64,000 bases of DNA from Frateuria hangzhouensis (lineage in GTDB: Bacteria > Pseudomonadota > Gammaproteobacteria > Xanthomonadales > Rhodanobacteraceae). The position numbers were made by a program, and so were the translations under genes. Under the pieces are notes generated by a model. It did not search any database, had not been told where the DNA came from, and was given only the letters and a program-made list of their open reading frames with translations. The stretch covers positions 310,001-374,000 of the forward strand of contig NZ_JAPMIU010000002.1 in the NCBI RefSeq assembly GCF_026410505.1. Reading direction: 5' to 3'. Shown here in pieces: positions 53,741-62,174 of this stretch. Position 1 is the first letter of the stretch. Every line of letters begins with the position of its first letter.

Positions 53741-54409
53741 ATGAGCAAACAACCCTCCGTCATCGCCCCCTCCATCCTCTCCGCCGACTTCGCCCGTCTG
53801 GGCGAGGACACCGCCAAGGTGCTGGCCGCCGGCGGCGACTGGGTGCATTTCGACGTGATGGACAACCATTACGTGCCCAACCTCACGATGGGGCCGATGG
53901 TGCTCAAAGCCCTGCGTGGCTACGGCGTCACCGCGCCGATCGACGTGCACCTGATGGTCAAGCCGGTCGACCGGATCGCGCCGGATTTCGCCAAGGCGGG
54001 CGCCAGCCTGATCAGCTTCCACCCGGAGGCCAGCGAGCACGTCGACCGCACCCTCGGGCTGATCCGCGACGCCGGCTGCCAGGCCGGCCTGGTGTTCAAT
54101 CCCGCCACGCCGTTGAACTGGCTCGACCACGTGCTCGACAAACTCGACCTGGTGCTGATCATGTCGGTCAACCCCGGGTTCGGCGGGCAGAAGTTCATTC
54201 CCGGCGCACTGGACAAGCTGCGCGAGGTGCGCCGGCGCATCGACGAGAGCGGCCGCGCGATCCGGCTGGAGATCGACGGCGGCGTCAGCGCCGCGAACAT
54301 CGGCGAGATCGCCGCGGCGGGCGCCGACACCTTCGTCGCCGGTTCGGCCATCTTTGGCGCGCCGGATTACGCGCAGGTCATCGCCGCCATGCGCCAGGCC
54401 ATCGGCTGA
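53741..54409 (+). CDS. rpe: ribulose-phosphate 3-epimerase
   Basis: A 222-residue TIM-barrel enzyme: '[16 protein letters not shown]', '[18 protein letters not shown]' (metal His/Asp), '[10 protein letters not shown]', '[15 protein letters not shown]' and '[12 protein letters not shown]' are all present. It interconverts ribulose 5-phosphate and xylulose 5-phosphate in the pentose phosphate pathway. Start at 53741 gives the normal length. A hairpin follows its stop. Confidence 0.96.
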   Translation: MSKQPSVIAPSILSADFARLGEDTAKVLAAGGDWVHFDVMDNHYVPNLTMGPMVLKALRGYGVTAPIDVHLMVKPVDRIAPDFAKAGASLISFHPEASEHVDRTLGLIRDAGCQAGLVFNPATPLNWLDHVLDKLDLVLIMSVNPGFGGQKFIPGALDKLREVRRRIDESGRAIRLEIDGGVSAANIGEIAAAGADTFVAGSAIFGAPDYAQVIAAMRQAIG

Positions 54410-54423
54410 ACCCGCAAAGAAAG

Positions 54424-54450
54424 ATCCCGGTGCAGGGGCTGCACCGGGAT
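54424..54450 (+). terminator. hairpin after rpe
   Basis: A perfect 11-base stem (54424-54434 and 54440-54450) with a five-base loop lies 14 bases after the rpe stop. No T-run follows, so it may be a weak terminator. Confidence 0.6.
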
Positions 54451-54678
54451 AAGCGTCGTCGGAATGGGACGCGAGGAGTCCACCAGAGCGGGCGCCTGGC
54501 CACCGCCACCCGGAACGTCGATTCAGGCGGCGGCGGTGTATCCACGGCAATGGACGACGCCCGCCGACAGGTGGGACACGGGCATCGCCGGTTTGGTTCC
54601 CCGCCTTAAAGGCCGCGTCCGCTTGAACCGCCGCGCCCGCTCTTCGCAGGGCTCCTACAAGAGATGCGCGAGACGGCC
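54451..54678. other. non-coding stretch between rpe and the small-protein operon
   Basis: About 230 bases with no supported gene. A fragment reading GGGCTCCTACA near 54648-54658 looks like a decayed half of a family A repeat. Nothing else recognised. Confidence 0.5.
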
Positions 54679-54703
54679 AAAAAAATCCCCTCGCGAGGAG
54701 GGG
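54679..54703 (-). terminator. intrinsic terminator for the small-protein genes
   Basis: Read on the minus strand, a six-base perfect stem (54703-54698 and 54692-54687) with a five-base loop is followed by A and seven T residues (54685-54679). It lies 48 bases after the stop of the last small gene and supports minus-strand transcription. Confidence 0.75.
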
Positions 54704-54751
54704 AAGGGAACGGTTGCTAACGGAGGTGTTGCGGGGGTGCGCGTGGAGCGC

Positions 54752-54865
54752 TCAGAGCGGCTGCCAGTCGGGGTCCGGTTCCTCGCCGGCACCCGCCGCG
54801 CGTCCCTGCGCGACGGGTGCATCGCTGCCTTCCACGCCAAACGGGTCGACATAATCGGGGTTCAT
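54752..54865 (-). CDS. 37-residue acidic small protein
   Basis: A short frame starting M-N-P-D-Y-V-D-P-F-G-V-E and ending 'EPDPDWQPL'. It is strongly acidic and Pro/Asp-rich with no membrane segment; not recognised. Support: a GGGAG site upstream of the ATG, position 14 bases after the stop of another small gene on the same strand, and an intrinsic terminator downstream. Homologue conservation would decide. Confidence 0.55.
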   Translation of the reverse strand: MNPDYVDPFGVEGSDAPVAQGRAAGAGEEPDPDWQPL

Positions 54866-54879
54866 GGCCTCATCTCCCT

Positions 54880-54996
54880 TTAGTGGATGCCCATCACCAG
54901 GCCCAGCAGCAGGGCGCCGACGGCCAGCACCACGCGCAGCGGTTCGAAATGGCGCAGTTCGGCGTTTGGATCGGGCTTGGCGGGTGCGTTGGACAT
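54880..54996 (-). CDS. 38-residue single-helix membrane protein
   Basis: A short frame M-S-N-A-P-A-K-P-D-P followed by one clear membrane helix ('LRVVLAVGALLLGLVMGIH' at the C-terminus). The N-terminal half is hydrophilic, so a tail-anchored topology is likely. A GGAGAG site lies upstream of the start at 54996. It is divergent from the PdsR-like gene and precedes the acidic small gene. Not recognised by name; small regulators of membrane sensors often have this form, which is only a suggestion here. Confidence 0.6.
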   Translation of the reverse strand: MSNAPAKPDPNAELRHFEPLRVVLAVGALLLGLVMGIH

Positions 54997-55161
54997 GAGG
55001 TCTCTCCGGGTTCGGCTCCATGAAACCGCCCGGCACGGCGCGCGCGGCGGCAGCGCGCGGGCGATGCGCGGGCCGGATCGGGCAAAACGCGGGCAACAGT
55101 CCTTGGCGCCTTGCGCCGCGGCGGTGCGCATAGCACGCTGCCGCCACCACAGGAGGACACC

Positions 55162-55851
55162 ATGGGCCGCAGCATCGCCATCGTCGAGGACGAACCGCTC
55201 ATCCGCGCCAACTACGTCGAGGCGCTCACCCGCTTCGGCTACGACACCCGCGGCTACGGCTCGCGGCAGGACGCCTCTACCGCCTTCGGCATGAAACTGC
55301 CGGAGCTGGTGATCATCGACATCGGCCTGGGGGATGAGCCCGAGGGTGGCTTCGACCTGTGCCGCGAGCTGCGCGCCAAGTCCGCCACGCTGCCGATCAT
55401 CTTCCTGACCGCGCGCGATTCGGATTTCGACGTGATCTCCGGCCTGCGCCTGGGCGCGGACGACTATCTGTCCAAGGACACCAGCCTGCACCAGCTGGCC
55501 GCGCGCATCGCGGCGCTGTTCCGGCGCATCGAATCGCTGAAGGTGCCCGCGTCCAGCGAGACGGTGATCGCACACGGCCCGCTCAAGCTCGAATCCGAGC
55601 GCATGCGGATCACCTGGAACGACGCCGAAATCCCGCTTACCGTCACCGAGTTCTGGATGGTGCACACGCTGGTGCGCTTCCCCGGCCACGTGAAGAACCG
55701 CGACCAGCTGATGCGCGAGGCCGAGCTGGTGGTGGACGATGCGACCATCACGTCGCACATCAAGCGCATCCGCAAGAAGTTCGTCGCCGTCGCGCCGGAC
55801 TTCGATGCGATCGAGACGGTGCACGGCGTGGGCTACCGATGGAAGCCGTGA
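55162..55851 (+). CDS. pdsR: response regulator of the PdsR (dedicated sortase system) type
   Basis: A 229-residue OmpR/PhoB-like regulator. The receiver domain has 'IAIVEDEPLIRANYVEAL' (acidic pocket), 'VIIDIGLGDEPEGGFDL' (phospho-Asp), 'IIFLTARDSD' (Thr) and 'GADDYLSKD' (Lys); the C-terminal winged helix has 'PLTVTEFWMVHTLVRFPGHV' and 'ITSHIKRIRKKF'. The 'GLGDEPEGGFDLCRELR' insert and the partner kinase with a periplasmic domain resemble the proteobacterial dedicated sortase system, but no sortase gene is nearby. Strong AGGAGG site upstream. Confidence 0.8.
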   Translation: MGRSIAIVEDEPLIRANYVEALTRFGYDTRGYGSRQDASTAFGMKLPELVIIDIGLGDEPEGGFDLCRELRAKSATLPIIFLTARDSDFDVISGLRLGADDYLSKDTSLHQLAARIAALFRRIESLKVPASSETVIAHGPLKLESERMRITWNDAEIPLTVTEFWMVHTLVRFPGHVKNRDQLMREAELVVDDATITSHIKRIRKKFVAVAPDFDAIETVHGVGYRWKP

Positions 55852-55856
55852 AATCG

Positions 55857-55960
55857 GGGATGCGGGAGTCGGAATTCGGGATTTGCGTGATCGCGTGTGC
55901 CCGTCGCTCGCGGGCTGGTGGTCTGCTCTTGCCAATCCCTAACCCCGGCTCCCGTATCCC
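55857..55960. repeat. inverted repeat between the regulator and kinase genes (family E)
   Basis: Imperfect arms 55857-55883 and 55934-55960, built of GGGAT/GGGAG-type units, fill the 118-base gap between the two-component genes and end nine bases before the kinase start. Confidence 0.75.
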
Positions 55961-55969
55961 GGCAGCTCC

Positions 55970-57994
55970 TTGAACCTGCGCCGCAAACTCGTGCTGGTGG
56001 CCCTCTGCACGCTGGCCCTGCCGGTGGCCGGCTGGCTGTACGTGCGGCAGATGGAAACGCTGTTGCGCGAAGGGCAGGCGCAGGCGCTGGTGGCTTCGGC
56101 GCGGGCGGTGGCGCGCAGTCTTGTGGCGATCGGCACGGCGCTGCCGCGGGATGGTAGCGGCTGGTACGTGGAGCGAACCGCCACGCCGATTACGGTCGAC
56201 GGCTACGGCGACGACTGGGCGCCGCTGACGCCCTGGAGCCAGCCGCTGGGGCCACGCGGCAGCGTGTTGCTGGCCGAGGACGGCGACGGGCTCTACCTCT
56301 ACGTGCAGCAGCGCGGCATCACGCGCAAACGCTCCGATGCGGACGATCGCGGCGCGCTTCATGCCGACCACATGGTGCTCGAGCTCGAGCGCGGCGGCAC
56401 CCGCCTGCGCTTCCTGCTGGCCAGCGCCGCACCCGGCACCTTCACCGCACGGCTGCTCGATCCGCCCGTGGCCCGCTGGCCCGACCGGCTGGTCGGCCAG
56501 TGGCAGGAGGATGGCGGCGGCTGGCGCGTCGAACTGCGACTGCCGCGCGACCTGGCGCTGGACCGGCTCGGCCTGGGCTTGTACGACGCAGCCGCCGGCG
56601 GCGATCCACTGGCGGTCGATGTACGCCCGCTGTGGCATTACTCGCCCGCGCTCGCTGGCGAACTGGCGCGCATCGCGCCGGAGAACGTGCGCGCACGCGT
56701 GCTGGCGCCGACCGGCTGGCTGCTTGCGCAGAGCGGCCGGCTGCGCGCCGATGGTCCGCAGCCGGGCTGGTTCGCCGCGCTGGTGTACCGCGCGCTGCTG
56801 GCCAGCCGGGTCGAGGACGCCGCGCTGTGGACCCACGATGCGCCGCGGCTGGACCTGCCGGAAGTTGTCCAGGCGCGTAGCGGCGAGCCGGCCACCGTCT
56901 GGCGCGACGGCGAAACCCGTGCCAGCGTGGTGCTCGCCGCGGCGGTGCCGATCGGCCCGCCGGGGCAGCCGCGCGGCGTGCTGTTGCTCGAGCAGGCCAG
57001 CACCACCGTGCCGCTGCTGGCCAACCGCGCGCTACTGAGCTTGCTGCTGACCAGCTTCGGCGTGCTGCTGGTGGCCGGCGGTATCCTCTTGTGGTTCGCC
57101 ACGCGCCTGAGCCTGCGGCTGGGGCGCTTGCGCGATGCCGCCGAGCGCGCGCAGATGGCGGACGGCCGCATCGATGGCCTGTTCACCCAGGGTCGCTTCC
57201 CGCTGACCGCCGCGCCGGACGAAATCGGCGATTTGGCGCGCAGTTTCGAGCGCCTTTTCGAGGCCATCGGCGGCTACACCGACTACCTGCGCACGCTGGC
57301 GTCCAAGTTGTCGCACGAACTCAACACGCCGCTGGCCATCGTCAAGAGCTCGCTGGACAACCTCGAGCATGCGTTGCAGGCCGACGGCCCATTGCCGCCC
57401 GAGGCACAGCCCTACCTCGCCCGCGCCCGCGATGGCGTGGCGCGGCTGGGCACGCTGGTACGCGCCATGAGCGAGGCCAGCCGCATGGAGCGCGCGATCG
57501 CCGCGGCCGAAGCCGAAGACGTGGACCTGCGCGAGGTGGTGCGCGGCTGCGCCGAGGCCTACCGTCCGCTGATCGGCGCCCGCGAACTGGCCTGCAACCT
57601 GCCGGCTGCGCCGCTGCCGATGCACTGCGCGCCCGAGCTGATCGCCCAGGCGCTGGACAAGCTGCTCGACAACGCGCTTTCGTTCACCCCGCCCGACGGC
57701 TGGCTGCGCCTGGCGCTTGCCGCTTGCGGGGACGGCGCCGAAATCACCCTGGCCAACCAGGGCCCGCCGTTGCCCGCTGCGATGCAGGCGCGCCTGTTCG
57801 ATTCGCTGGTCAGCCTGCGCGACAAGGCCACCCCGGGCGACGCACCGCACCTGGGCCTGGGCCTGTACGTGGTGCGCCTGGTCGCCGAACGCCACGGCGG
57901 CAGCGCCGCTGCCGGCAACCTGGCCGACGGCAGCGGCGTGGCCTTCAGCCTGCGCCTGCGCAACATGCCGCGCCAGCGGCTGGGGGTCGGCTGA
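55970..57994 (+). CDS. pdsS: sensor histidine kinase of the PdsS type
   Basis: A 674-residue kinase starting at TTG. TM1 (about 4-24) and TM2 (about 343-370) enclose a ~310-residue periplasmic part containing 'ITVDGYGDDWAPLTPW', which resembles a CBM9-like sensor domain. HAMP follows, then the phospho-acceptor 'ASKLSHELNTPLAIVKSSLD' (His near 447) and an ATPase domain with 'LDKLLDNALSFTPPDGW' (N box) and 'LGLGLYVVRLVAERHGG' (G box). It would phosphorylate the regulator upstream. No ribosome binding site is visible before the TTG, which abuts an inverted repeat; a later start would lose TM1. Confidence 0.8.
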   Translation: MNLRRKLVLVALCTLALPVAGWLYVRQMETLLREGQAQALVASARAVARSLVAIGTALPRDGSGWYVERTATPITVDGYGDDWAPLTPWSQPLGPRGSVLLAEDGDGLYLYVQQRGITRKRSDADDRGALHADHMVLELERGGTRLRFLLASAAPGTFTARLLDPPVARWPDRLVGQWQEDGGGWRVELRLPRDLALDRLGLGLYDAAAGGDPLAVDVRPLWHYSPALAGELARIAPENVRARVLAPTGWLLAQSGRLRADGPQPGWFAALVYRALLASRVEDAALWTHDAPRLDLPEVVQARSGEPATVWRDGETRASVVLAAAVPIGPPGQPRGVLLLEQASTTVPLLANRALLSLLLTSFGVLLVAGGILLWFATRLSLRLGRLRDAAERAQMADGRIDGLFTQGRFPLTAAPDEIGDLARSFERLFEAIGGYTDYLRTLASKLSHELNTPLAIVKSSLDNLEHALQADGPLPPEAQPYLARARDGVARLGTLVRAMSEASRMERAIAAAEAEDVDLREVVRGCAEAYRPLIGARELACNLPAAPLPMHCAPELIAQALDKLLDNALSFTPPDGWLRLALAACGDGAEITLANQGPPLPAAMQARLFDSLVSLRDKATPGDAPHLGLGLYVVRLVAERHGGSAAAGNLADGSGVAFSLRLRNMPRQRLGVG

Positions 57995-58017
57995 GGGCGG
58001 TTATCGGCGCCGGCGTT

Positions 58018-58962
58018 CTAGCGGCATTCCGGCGGCAGGTAGCGCGGGTCGATGTCCGGGCTTTCGCAGCGCCACACGATCGCGCCATCGCGTCCTTCGG
58101 CGACCAGCGCCAGCCGTTTGCCGTGCAGCGCCGCGGGCGCCTTGCCCTCGAAGACGGTGACCAGCGCGGTGCCTTCCTTGACCGCCAGCACCTCGAAACC
58201 GGCCAGGTTCTCGCTGGCATAGGCCGCGGCTTCCTTCAGGCCGGCCTGGGCGTTGTTCTGCGGCCAGGCGCGGTTGCGGCCGATCGAATCGAGCACCTGC
58301 TGCTTGACCGGCTCGGCCTGTGCCAGCGCGCTGAGCACCTGCGAGCGCACCACGTACAACTGATAGGAGGGCAGCGCGACGGCGCCCACGATCGCGGCGA
58401 ACGGCACCACCATGAAGATCCAGAGCACGCCCTTGGGTGGCTTCGGCCGGGTCTGTCCGGTCTGCTGCCAGCGGGCCAGCCAGGACAGCTGCCCCTGCAG
58501 GTAAAGCGTGTTGAAGCAGAACAGCGTGATGCCGCCGATCTGGACGGGCAGCCGGTAGGCGGCCATTTCCCGGCGGATCGACGCGGCCATGGCGAAGTAG
58601 GCGAGCAGGAAGATCACCACGTAGGCCAGTTGCAGCAACCAGCCGAGGCGCTCCATCACGGTGGCCGGGGCCATCTCGTCGGCGGGTGCGCCGGCCGAGG
58701 CCAGCGCATAGCCGATGACGGAGCAGGCCAGCGCCGCGCCCAGCATCGGCGTGGCGCTGCTGTCCGGATCGATCTTGCGCACCCAGCTGGCCTGGACGAA
58801 TGGCCAGACGAGGGCAAAGATTCCCAGGCTGAGCACGCTGAACAGGAACACCCAGCCCCAATGCAGCGAGGGTGGCGCGGGCAACGTGGCACGGTTGGCC
58901 GTTTCCCCGGGCCACTGCTCGGCGTCCCGGTCCACGAGCCCGGGCATGTCACTGCGTTCCAT
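58018..58962 (-). CDS. membrane protein with a C-terminal type IV pilin-like domain
   Basis: A 314-residue protein. Residues ~30-175 hold about four membrane helices (first near 'HWGWVFLFSVLSLGIFALVW'). After a basic linker, residues ~185-314 look like a type IV pilin: a hydrophobic helix 'VVPFAAIVGAVALPSYQLYV' with 'RSQVLSALAQAEPVKQQV', then a small beta domain ending 'WRCESPDIDPRYLPPECR', whose Cys pair resembles the pilin D-loop. There is no prepilin-peptidase site at the N-terminus of the whole protein, so it is unlikely to assemble as a normal pilin. Start 58962 has a GGAGG site. Confidence 0.75.
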   Translation of the reverse strand: MERSDMPGLVDRDAEQWPGETANRATLPAPPSLHWGWVFLFSVLSLGIFALVWPFVQASWVRKIDPDSSATPMLGAALACSVIGYALASAGAPADEMAPATVMERLGWLLQLAYVVIFLLAYFAMAASIRREMAAYRLPVQIGGITLFCFNTLYLQGQLSWLARWQQTGQTRPKPPKGVLWIFMVVPFAAIVGAVALPSYQLYVVRSQVLSALAQAEPVKQQVLDSIGRNRAWPQNNAQAGLKEAAAYASENLAGFEVLAVKEGTALVTVFEGKAPAALHGKRLALVAEGRDGAIVWRCESPDIDPRYLPPECR

Positions 58963-59110
58963 TGGTTTTCCCCCCTCCCTGGGCCGCAAGATTAGGCGGA
59001 CGGCTTTGTGGCCCGCAAGTCCACGAGTGGTGCATCGGTCGGTGGAACTGGGCGCTCCGCGCGTCCGGATCCCGGAGGCATTGGCCCGGATAGGTGGCGT
59101 TCGCCGCGAA

Positions 59111-59210
59111 GGCCCTTCGACTTCGCTGCGCTACGCTCAGGGCGAACGGCTTTTTCGAGTTCCACCACACCGTTCGTGCTGAGCGTAGGCGCACGGCGCC
59201 GAAGTCGAAG
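59111..59210. repeat. inverted repeat, family C copy 2
   Basis: Arms 59111-59148 and 59169-59210 are imperfect complements, matching the arms of the copy at 53615 in opposite order. Confidence 0.8.
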
Positions 59211-59238
59211 CACACGCCTCAGCCTCTCCCAGGCGAGT

Positions 59239-59259
59239 CCCTCTCCCTCCGGGAGAGGG
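59239..59259. repeat. hairpin core of a family D repeat
   Basis: A nine-base perfect stem (59239-59247 and 59251-59259, CCCTCTCCC/GGGAGAGGG) followed by GGGTGAGGG. It has the same building blocks as the repeat inside the E3 gene. Confidence 0.7.
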
Positions 59260-59410
59260 TGCCGACAGGCGGGTGAGGGTTCGGGCGGAGCGCACCTGGC
59301 TGGACGGACGGCGATCCGACAGCTGCCGTCCGGATAGCGGCGGCACGCAAAGACACCTGCTTGACCGTCCTGCTATCGTCTGCGATCCGTTTAGCCGTCC
59401 GGATCGCTGC

Positions 59411-60886
59411 GTGATCTCCCGAGACCAATTCGACGCGTTGGCCGCACAAGGCCATACGCGCATCCCGCTGGTGCGCGAGGTGTTTTCCGACCTCGACACG
59501 CCGCTGTCGGTGTACCTCAAGCTCGCCGACGGGCCGTACACCTTCCTGTTCGAATCGGTCGAGGGCGGCGCCACTTGGGGGCGCTATTCCATCATCGGCC
59601 TGCCCGCGAAGCGCGTGTACCGCCTGCGCGGGCACGAGCTGGAAGTGGAGGACGCCGGCGAGGTGACCGAGCGCCGCCACCTGGACGACCCACTGGGCGA
59701 GATCGAGAAGCTGCGCGCGCAGTACGACGTCCCGCGGTTGCCGGAACTGCCCGCCTTCACCGGCGGCCTGGTCGGTTATTTCGGCTTCGAGACGATCGGA
59801 TACATCGAGCCGCGGCTGGCGCAATGGGACCGCCCGGACGAGCTGGGCACGCCCGACGTGCTGTTGATGCTGGCCGAGGAAGTGGCCGTCTTCGACAACC
59901 TGAAAGGCCGGCTGTACCTGATCGTGCACGCCGACCCGGCGCAGCCGCAGGCCTATGCGCAGGCGCAGCGGCGGCTCGACGCGCTGGTCTACCGGCTGCG
60001 CCAGGGCGGCGCGTCCTATCCCCAGCTCAACCAGTCGGTCGCGCTGGACGAGAGCGACTTCAAATCCTCCTTCACCCGTCCCGAATTCGAGGCGATGGTG
60101 GAGAAGGCCAAGGAATACATCCGCGCCGGCGACATCTTCCAGGTGGTGCCCTCGCAACGGTTGAGCGTGGGCTTCAACGCGCGGCCGGTGGACGTGTACC
60201 GCGCGCTGCGCGCGCTCAACCCCTCGCCGTACATGTATTTCGTCGACTTGGGCAACACGCAGATCGTGGGTTCCTCGCCGGAAATCCTGGCGCGGCTGAA
60301 GGACGGCAAGGTGGTGGTGCGCCCGTTGGCCGGCACCCGCAAGCGCGGCGCCACCGAGGAAGAGGACCAGGCACTGGAGGCCGAACTGCTGGCCGATCCG
60401 AAGGAACGCGCCGAGCACGTGATGCTGATCGACCTGGGCCGCAACGACATCGGCCGCATCAGCGAAACCGGTACGGTCCAGGTGAGCGAATCGTTCGTGA
60501 TCGAACGCTACTCGCACGTCATGCACATCGTCTCGCAGGTGCAGGGCAACGCGCGCGACGGGCTGTCCTACATGGACGTGCTCAAGGCCACCTTCCCGGC
60601 CGGCACGCTCTCCGGCGCGCCGAAGATCCGCGCCCTGGAAATCATCCAGGAACTGGAACCCGCCAAGCGCAACATCTACGCCGGCGCGATCGGCTGGATC
60701 GGCTGGTGGGGCGATGCGGACACCGCCATCGCCATCCGCACCGCGGTGATCCAGGACGGCCGCCTGCACGTGCAGGCCGGCGCCGGCATCGTCTACGACT
60801 CAGACCCGGCGGCCGAGTGGGAGGAAACGATGAGCAAGGGCCGTGCGCTGTTCCGCGCGGTGGCGCAGGCGGCCAAGGGGCTTTGA
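59411..60886 (+). CDS. trpE: anthranilate synthase component I
   Basis: A 491-residue chorismate-using enzyme. N-terminal 'LDTPLSVYLKLADGPYTFLFE' includes the tryptophan feedback region (the 'ESVEGG' loop), and the catalytic part has 'GDIFQVVPSQR', 'YMYFVDLGNTQIVGSSPE', 'PLAGTRKRGATEEED', 'LIDLGRNDIGR' and 'FPAGTLSGAPKIRA'. It makes anthranilate from chorismate with a TrpG amidotransferase not found in this window. The GTG start at 59411 gives the N-terminus I recall for Xanthomonas TrpE (x-I-S-x-D-Q-F). Confidence 0.95.
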   Translation: MISRDQFDALAAQGHTRIPLVREVFSDLDTPLSVYLKLADGPYTFLFESVEGGATWGRYSIIGLPAKRVYRLRGHELEVEDAGEVTERRHLDDPLGEIEKLRAQYDVPRLPELPAFTGGLVGYFGFETIGYIEPRLAQWDRPDELGTPDVLLMLAEEVAVFDNLKGRLYLIVHADPAQPQAYAQAQRRLDALVYRLRQGGASYPQLNQSVALDESDFKSSFTRPEFEAMVEKAKEYIRAGDIFQVVPSQRLSVGFNARPVDVYRALRALNPSPYMYFVDLGNTQIVGSSPEILARLKDGKVVVRPLAGTRKRGATEEEDQALEAELLADPKERAEHVMLIDLGRNDIGRISETGTVQVSESFVIERYSHVMHIVSQVQGNARDGLSYMDVLKATFPAGTLSGAPKIRALEIIQELEPAKRNIYAGAIGWIGWWGDADTAIAIRTAVIQDGRLHVQAGAGIVYDSDPAAEWEETMSKGRALFRAVAQAAKGL

Positions 60887-60935
60887 GCAACCGATGGATG
60901 CGAGCCAGGATGCGCCATCTCGGCAGAGAGAATCC

Positions 60936-62066
60936 ATGAATTCTTTCCAGGGTCATCCAGGCGTGCATCGCGCAGCGCCGGCAACGACGCGGAAACCCCG
61001 GTTCTTCGTCGGGATCCAGGTCCTGCGGGGCATTGCCGCGATGCTCGTGGTGGCCTACCACTTGGTCGACGCCGAGCTGGTCCACGGGCGAGGGGTCCAG
61101 CTGATGGACGGGCTCGCGCGTTTCGGGTTCGCCGGCGTCGATATCTTCTTCGTCATCTCCGGTTTCGTGATGACCACGATCGCCACCGGCCGGTACGCCT
61201 CGCCCGCGGCCGCGGGGCAGTTCCTGCTGCGGCGCGCGATCCGGATACTGCCGCTGTACTGGATCTACACGTCAGTGATCGTGGCGATCCTGCTGCTCGC
61301 ACCGCATGCGCTCGATGCGATGTATCGCGACAAGAGCGTCCTGGCCTCTTATCTGCTGTGGCCGCAGGAGGGGCGCCCGCTGCTGCAGGTCGGCTGGACG
61401 CTCATCTATGAGGGGTTCTTCTACCTGATGATGGCCGGAGCGATAGCTTTCGTGCCGCAGCGCGCGGTCGGCGGCTACCTGCTGGCCTGGGCCGGCGGCC
61501 TCCTGTGGTTGCAGTTCAATCCGGTAACGACACCCTGGGTGGGGGTGGTGGCAAGTCCGATGGGATGGGAGTTCATCGCCGGCGCGCTGGTCGGTTGCTA
61601 CGCCCGCCGCCTGCCAGGCCGGGCCGGCGGGCCGCTGCTGGCGTGCGGGACCGCCGCATTCGTTGCCGCGGCCCTGGTGCTCAACGGGATGGATCTGACC
61701 GAGCAACGTCCGCTGTTGCGGACGCTGACCTTCGGCGCCTGCAGCGTCTTGATCGTATTGGGGCTGGCGCTGCGGGAACCGGCCTCGGCTCGCGACGGCA
61801 GGGGTCTGTTCGAGCGCATAGGCGATGCGTCCTATTCGATTTACCTGTCACACCTGTTCGTCCTGTCGGCCGCCGCGCGGGCCTGGAGCGCGTCGGGCAT
61901 GAACACCACCGTGGGCGAGCATGTCATTTTCCTGTTGGCGACAATGGTGACGAGCATCCTCGTCGGATGGGTGTCCTACCGGTTCATCGAGCGCCCGCTG
62001 CTGACGCTTTCCAGCGCCTACCTGACCCGCCGACAGCGGGCGGCTGCGTCCCTGGCGGCTCCGTAG
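60936..62066 (+). CDS. acyltransferase family 3 (OafA-like) membrane protein
   Basis: A 376-residue protein with about ten predicted helices. The first conserved site 'IQVLRGIAAMLVVAYHLVDA' (Arg and His) and 'FGFAGVDIFFVISGFVMTT' are diagnostic for acyltransferase_3 proteins that O-acetylate exopolysaccharides, lipopolysaccharide or antibiotics. 'GDASYSIYLSHLFVL' appears near the end. The acceptor is unknown. It follows trpE by 49 bases, but an operon link is not functionally obvious. An ATG at 60894 in frame is an alternative start. Confidence 0.88.
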   Translation: MNSFQGHPGVHRAAPATTRKPRFFVGIQVLRGIAAMLVVAYHLVDAELVHGRGVQLMDGLARFGFAGVDIFFVISGFVMTTIATGRYASPAAAGQFLLRRAIRILPLYWIYTSVIVAILLLAPHALDAMYRDKSVLASYLLWPQEGRPLLQVGWTLIYEGFFYLMMAGAIAFVPQRAVGGYLLAWAGGLLWLQFNPVTTPWVGVVASPMGWEFIAGALVGCYARRLPGRAGGPLLACGTAAFVAAALVLNGMDLTEQRPLLRTLTFGACSVLIVLGLALREPASARDGRGLFERIGDASYSIYLSHLFVLSAAARAWSASGMNTTVGEHVIFLLATMVTSILVGWVSYRFIERPLLTLSSAYLTRRQRAAASLAAP

Positions 62067-62174
62067 CGCTGCTTTCCCTGTCGTGTCCGCGTCGGCCAGC
62101 GTTGGGTTGAGGAACTGCGCCTCCGGCGGCCGCCCATCGCAAGCCTTGCGACGAAGCACCGGTATCATCAGCCG

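Larger units (their letters stand above)
58963..59410. other. repeat-rich non-coding region upstream of trpE
   Basis: 448 bases with no supported gene. It holds a family C inverted repeat (59111-59210), a family D repeat (about 59217-59280) and a short stretch that must contain the trpE promoter. No leader peptide or attenuator for trpE was recognised. Confidence 0.6.
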
